Assembly (NCBI RefSeq): GCF_007655135.1
Contig: NC_045130.1
Location: forward strand, 17,048,363 to 17,112,362
Length of the DNA: 64,000 nt
Source of the DNA: Punica granatum
Taxonomy: Eukaryota; Streptophyta; Magnoliopsida; Myrtales; Lythraceae
Direction of reading: 5' to 3'
Shown piece by piece: positions 59,826 to 64,000 of the stretch. Each line of letters starts with the position of its first letter. Positions within the stretch are counted from its first letter, which is position 1. The notes below the pieces were generated by a model, which searched no databases, had not been told where the DNA came from, and saw nothing but the letters and a program-made list of their open reading frames with translations. Position numbers and translations under genes: made by a program.

Positions 59826-61330
59826 TCACAACGATGGCAACAGCCAGAGGTTGAAGAGGGATGAGGCGAGGGACAAGAACCAGGAAAAGAAGGCCATGGT
59901 GGCAGATATCTGGTACCTGCTGCAGAATTTTGAAGGGCAAGGCTCATTCGAGTGTAGCAGAAGATCCACCACACTGGACGTAGAGCAAGCTGCTGCTAGT
60001 GTGAGAATCGACAGCACCTGTCAAGGAAAGAAAAAGAGCAGCTGACTATGATCATGCTGGATTGGTCGATAGATCATCAAGCCTGCAGATAATCATGCTC
60101 GTGACTTCGTTCATATCCCTTGAATATAGAACGTTAAGGCTCCTGCTTGATAATGTTTTCTGTTTTCCTGGACAGCTGTTACTGAAAACTATTCACAACT
60201 ACTGCTTGGAATCATCTTCTTCATACTGATAAGATAAGGTTTTCAGTTCTCGACGCTCGGATCTTAAGAAACAAAGCAGACACGTCAAAACACAATATTA
60301 AAGCAGTTGCTGACATGACCGTTTTATCATTCGGTAGGCCCAAGAGAATCTTGCAAGTGCTTCAAAGATGCCCGCAAGAACAAAACTCAGGGCAAGAAAT
60401 ATATTGAATCAAATCAAGCAAACGTTCTCCAGAGAATGAATTGCATACCCAATCTCCCACGACAATTATGGCCATAATTCCAGGTTGCCGAAGGGGACAC
60501 TTGACTAGAACAGAGTACCCATCTACAAGTGCCAGGGTGAAACTCCACGGTATAACCAAACCCATGATCGTGACCAAGTAGCTGCAGAACAAGAAATATC
60601 CAGAAGAAAGAATAATAATGTAGAAGTCTAGAATGATTTCAGAGAAAGATGAAGCCGGGGAGGAGGAAGGAAGGAGGAGAAAAACACGACGATAAGGATG
60701 CAGAAACTGATTGCTTTGCTATTAAGCTCGACACATCCGTGGCCAAAAATGTATCCTTTTACATAATTCCACCATCGGACTGATCCTAACTTCTCCAGTT
60801 AACATTCAATTCTTAGGACCAAACACCGACAAAAAATACTGGGCATACAGTTAAACCGTGAAACCTGAAAAAGATAACTCATCGCCCTTGACGAATTCGC
60901 AAAGGGGTTGACTTTGAAGAGTCCGAATTCGATAGAGTCTGCGCCAAATGGTAATACAGGGTGACTGGAAAAATGTACACCAGGGATCAACACTTGAGAG
61001 AATCATCAATCAATCAAACAGCAATCGCAATGCTTTCCCACTCAACTATCTTAAAACTGCTACGGGCTCGGGTTCAGACTCAGCAGACCATTTCCAAATC
61101 TCGAGCCATAACTAATAAGTAACGCATCATATTATCCGAAATGACGAAAGAGCTTCAACTGCAGGAAGAGCAGATAAATGGGTGGAGGGAGAGGCTTACC
61201 AGAAAGCTGTGTAGCCATAGAAGTCAACACCGACGGACATGAAGAGAAGAGAGGCGGAGGAGAACAGAGTCTGTCCCAGTCTCAGGGCGAAGCTGGCGCT
61301 GGTCCCCACCGACCCCGGCACCTCGTCCAT
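59826..61330 (-). CDS. CASPL5B: CASP-like protein, subfamily 5B
   Basis: A small four-pass membrane protein related to the Casparian strip membrane domain proteins, probably in the plasma membrane; the function of subfamily 5 is poorly known. Three exons join in frame: 61330-61200, 60581-60449 and 60017-59826, giving 151 residues, the usual size. The N-terminus has PGSVGTSASFALRLGQTLFS. Membrane segments are at about 20-42, 46-65, 80-105 and 128-148. Conserved wording includes YLVTIMGLVIPWSFTLALVD, GDWVLSILTLAAACS and AFFSWFLSLASSLFNLW, which matches CASPL5B1/5B2 as I recall. Cysteines in the extracellular loop (EPCPSKFCSRYQ) are present. Orthology within 5B is not resolved. Confidence 0.93.
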
Positions 61331-61763
61331 GTCCTCCCTCTCTCTCCTTCTCCTCCTCCACAATTCATTCACTCTGCAACTCCCCCCATCCCGAATTACC
61401 CACCGTGCTCACAGACCCAGTTGCGGATTCTTCACACAGACAGTCTTCCTCGACCCTGAATTACGACCAACCCGCCGATAAAATCCTCAGCTCCGCCATA
61501 GCCGAGAGGGAAAGTTTGGTGGGCTTTTTGGGCTGCCGGCAGACAGATTTTATTTCCGGGTGGAGGATATCATTTATGAAATCTTGGGAGGAGGATTGAT
61601 TTTTGGGCTTTGCTTTGTTTTTCGCTTGTTAGCTTATGTGATTGATTAATAATGGCGTCGGCTCTAATCATTCTGTTTTTGACGAAGTCTTCTTCTTCAT
61701 CTTCTTCTTCTTCTTACCCTCCTCGTGTCTGTGACTAGTGTTCACTTTGGAGGGCTGCGCCGG

Positions 61764-61811
<48 letters not shown>

Positions 61812-62099
61812 TAAAGCTGTAGAGAAAGAGACTTTGTTTTGTGGCCATCGAATGAGGACAGGAATTTCTTCAGGAATAATAATTATTAAAATTATCAAAA
61901 GAATTACTAATTTAATCTCTCTTTTGCCCTTTGTTTACATTACTTTGATTTAGAATAATCAAAGCACGCCAAATTCTTTATCATAAATAAATTGGAATCG
62001 GAAACTCCTTCCCTGACCAAAATCAAGAAAGTGGAAGGCCAGCAATAGCAACCCATGAAAAGAAAAGAGAAACGGTGCTTCTCCATATGGCCAATCCAT
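61331..62099. other. CASPL5B promoter/5' UTR and intergenic DNA
   Basis: On the minus strand the CASPL5B leader is rich in GGAG-type repeats next to the ATG. A CTT/CTTCTT tract lies at about 61685-61715, then the long poly(G) run, then AT-rich sequence. No gene is seen. Confidence 0.5.
61766..61809 (+). repeat. Poly(G) tract, 44 bases
   Basis: An uninterrupted run of 44 G between GCGCCGGTT and CCTAAAG. This is exceptionally long for a plant chromosome. It could form stacked G-quadruplexes. It could also be a length error from sequencing or gap closure, since such runs are read poorly. Frames through it encode poly-Gly or poly-Pro and are not genes. Confidence 0.9.
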
Positions 62100-63778
62100 C
62101 AGTTGAATAAGCAAACCCTCTCATAAGTTTCGACGGCGATGAATTTGATGAGTTATAACCGAGTGGAAGAGGACTGAGCTCTCAGGTACGACGAAGCTGA
62201 GTACCTTGTCAAATGAAGATTTACAGTAGTCGCCATGCCAATGCAATGAGATGAAGAAATCTCTAAACTTTCTCTCAATTCCACAACTCAATTCTAAAAT
62301 AAGTTCCAGGAGCATAATGATTGAACAGCTACATGAGAACAACTAGTTGGACTATGCTTGGCATTGTACCAAAAAATTAAATAAAGTAGCATGGTCCCAT
62401 GCCAGAACACAACTGAATAATAGATCTTTAGAGGGAGAGAAGCTCGCAATCTTCTTCATAACTCTTCCAAATTGGCAGCTATCCACCTTGGCTGACAGCC
62501 CGAACACTGCACACTACAAATTGAGACAAAGGGTAAGTAACTAAAAGCATAGGAGGTTAACTCGACGTGCAACAAAATTTACAACCAAGCAAGAACCAAA
62601 ATAGGCCATGCCGATTAACTTTTAAAACATAACAAAATAATAAAGTGGATCGGTTAAGCTTATGAGAAATAACAGAACCAGGGGATACTAATATTAATTT
62701 CGTGGAAACAAACCCAGTATGCCATTCGCTTATGAACTCCCTTAGTAAACTGACAGGTAAAAAGGAACAAAAGATGTTCTATGCGGTTTAAACTGTCCGG
62801 TGCGCTGTTCGATCCTCGCATCATTTAACTTGAGAACGGGTTAAAATATGAAAACAAGTGCAGGATATTGTTGCAAAGGCTGTACTCAAGCCAATAGAGA
62901 ATGCATATCGACACCTCCATAACAGTTCAAGTTCCTTCATCAATATTGCATTAATAAATTATAAACCCAGGCAGAGAGATACAACCACTTATGCAAATGA
63001 TGCCTGCCACGAGTAACCTATGTAGTTCGCCAACCCCAGTTAGCCAATCCACAACTTGCAATTTATCTAATTCAACCGTCTCCAATTTCCACACCCAAGA
63101 ACGAAAATGGATGACTGTTCAATGAAAACCATCAACCCACAACCATTCATTCATTCACATTATGATGTATCCAAGCTCAGAACTGTTTTCACAATTTGCA
63201 AATCATCATTTAACCAATGATACTCATCACAGATAACTGCCGCCTCTCGGAAGTTATGGTTCTATTGATAACCGGACATTAATGGTTTCAAAGCAAACTT
63301 TTCAAAAGAGGAACTTGAACCAGTCCCAATTGCTCAGCATGGTCTCTACTTTCTGCAGTGACGCGGCAAATCCATAGCCAAAGCAGATACTTTAAGCTGT
63401 TCTTCAAACCAGGCCTAGAGATTAGGTTACGCACTATCTGCGGTTTCAAGCTTGACTCTGACATTGCTCAGTCTAATTTATATAGATTGTACTAAAGCTT
63501 AGAGCAATTCACTCTGTCCCATCATAATATAACCTATGCGGCCCAATCCTATGAGCAAGCTTCTAGGATGAAAAAGACAACATTTTCGGTAATAGCCCGC
63601 GAGTGAGAAGAAATTCTCCATCCAAAATTCCACAGCATTCCCAAGAACTCTGATCTCCAACCTTCCACAGCAATGAGCCCCCAAATCCAATTTACCTAAT
63701 CCGAAAGGGTCGAGAAACAGATCATTAACGGAGTAGGAGGAGCAAATTACCTCGCTAGACGGAGACAGGAAGGGGGTT
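62100..63778 (-). other. Probable TOM6 3' UTR with a 3'-UTR intron, and unassigned DNA
   Basis: On the minus strand, the TOM6 stop is followed 28 bases later by GCGAG|GTAATTTGC, a good donor (GT at 63750-63749). This suggests an intron within the 3' UTR, with a second non-coding exon further left. The acceptor cannot be fixed by eye. A region of balanced composition at about 62100-62560 would suit the terminal exon. No coding sequence is recognised in this interval on either strand. Confidence 0.45.
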
Positions 63779-63943
63779 CTAGAAATCGAGCTTGAGCTCC
63801 TCCTTCTCGTCGGAGAAATAGTGAAGGACGTAGGGAGTGACCCGAATGACGGCGACCCAGACGCCGAACATGGTCACGTGCGTCCTGAGCTGCTTCAAGG
63901 CCTCCGCCTTGTCGGGCTTCCTCATGAACATCCCCGGGAACAT
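63779..63943 (-). CDS. TOM6: Mitochondrial import receptor subunit TOM6
   Basis: A small subunit that stabilises the TOM complex, the protein entry gate of the mitochondrial outer membrane. A single coding exon encodes 54 residues, the same length as I recall for Arabidopsis TOM6. The sequence starts MFPGMFMRKPDKAEALKQL and continues RTHVTMFGVWVAVIRVTPYV, which forms the single membrane anchor, ending in the acidic tail SDEKEELKLDF. It is too short to stand out by length alone; identity rests on near-complete agreement with the family. A longer upstream frame through CTT repeats is not coding. The 5' UTR runs to the window edge. Confidence 0.96.
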   Translation of the reverse strand: MFPGMFMRKPDKAEALKQLRTHVTMFGVWVAVIRVTPYVLHYFSDEKEELKLDF

Positions 63944-63961
63944 GATTCCTTGCTTTGGCCT

Positions 63962-63986
63962 TCTCTTCTTCTTCTTCTTCTTCTTC
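63962..63986. repeat. CTT microsatellite in the TOM6 5' UTR
   Basis: About eight CTT/TTC units (GAA on the transcribed strand) about 20 bases upstream of the TOM6 start codon. GAA/CTT repeats are common in plant 5' UTRs, where they can affect expression. Confidence 0.85.
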
Positions 63987-64000
63987 CCCCACGAGAGAGT

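Noticed and set aside
61668..61953. Frames with poly-Pro and poly-Gly runs
   Set aside because: Produced by the 44-base G tract.

Overview
The window is nuclear DNA of a flowering plant, most likely a core eudicot. The evidence is GT-AG introns in almost every gene, chloroplast- and mitochondrion-targeted proteins, a CASP-like protein, a class 1 phytoglobin, an Athila-type Ty3/gypsy retroelement and tRNA-derived SINEs. No species can be named from sequence alone. Exon joins were worked out by hand from reading frame, GT/AG sites and remembered family sequences; every join given for the intact genes preserves the frame.

Layout, left to right: the 3' tip of an unidentified gene (2-97); LPAT4/5-type lysophosphatidate acyltransferase (-, 560-2214); an AT-rich gap; an mTERF-family gene (-, 5433-6275) head to head with CCS1, the plastid cytochrome c assembly factor (+, 6536-10831); HDR/IspH, the last enzyme of the MEP pathway (-, 11882-14873). 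From about 15.0 to 30.7 kb there are no genes. This part holds a decayed Athila-type element with a SINE and a miniature LTR element (TRIM) inside it, then a PIF/Harbinger-like and a Mutator-like inverted-repeat element involved in a local tandem duplication. Genes resume with TIC62 (+, 31064-35335), a tRNA-Asn (-, 36193-36266) and a tandem pair of ARIADNE-type RBR ubiquitin ligase genes: 36635-39105 is open, 41210-43400 carries an in-frame stop. A very young TRIM follows (43866-44510), then a foldback element, a second SINE, a MIP1-zipper/DUF547 gene (+, 48484-50975), PDV2 (+, 52021-54119), class 1 phytoglobin (+, 54979-56047), a DUF4228 gene (-, 56599-57021), a CASPL5B-type gene (-, 59826-61330) and TOM6 (-, 63779-63943).

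Many of the genes serve plastids or mitochondria: CCS1 and HDR in plastid metabolism and assembly, TIC62 in FNR tethering and import, PDV2 in plastid division, probably mTERF in organelle expression, and TOM6 in mitochondrial import. As I remember Arabidopsis locus numbers, LPAT5, an mTERF gene and TIC62 are near neighbours there, PDV2 and AHB1 are adjacent, and CCS1 and TOM6 are close, so the gene order looks partly ancestral. I found no wholly new system. The most interesting items are the fossil repeat module in a TIC62 intron, the degenerate RING2 and nonsense codon in the ARI pair, and the datable nested insertions.
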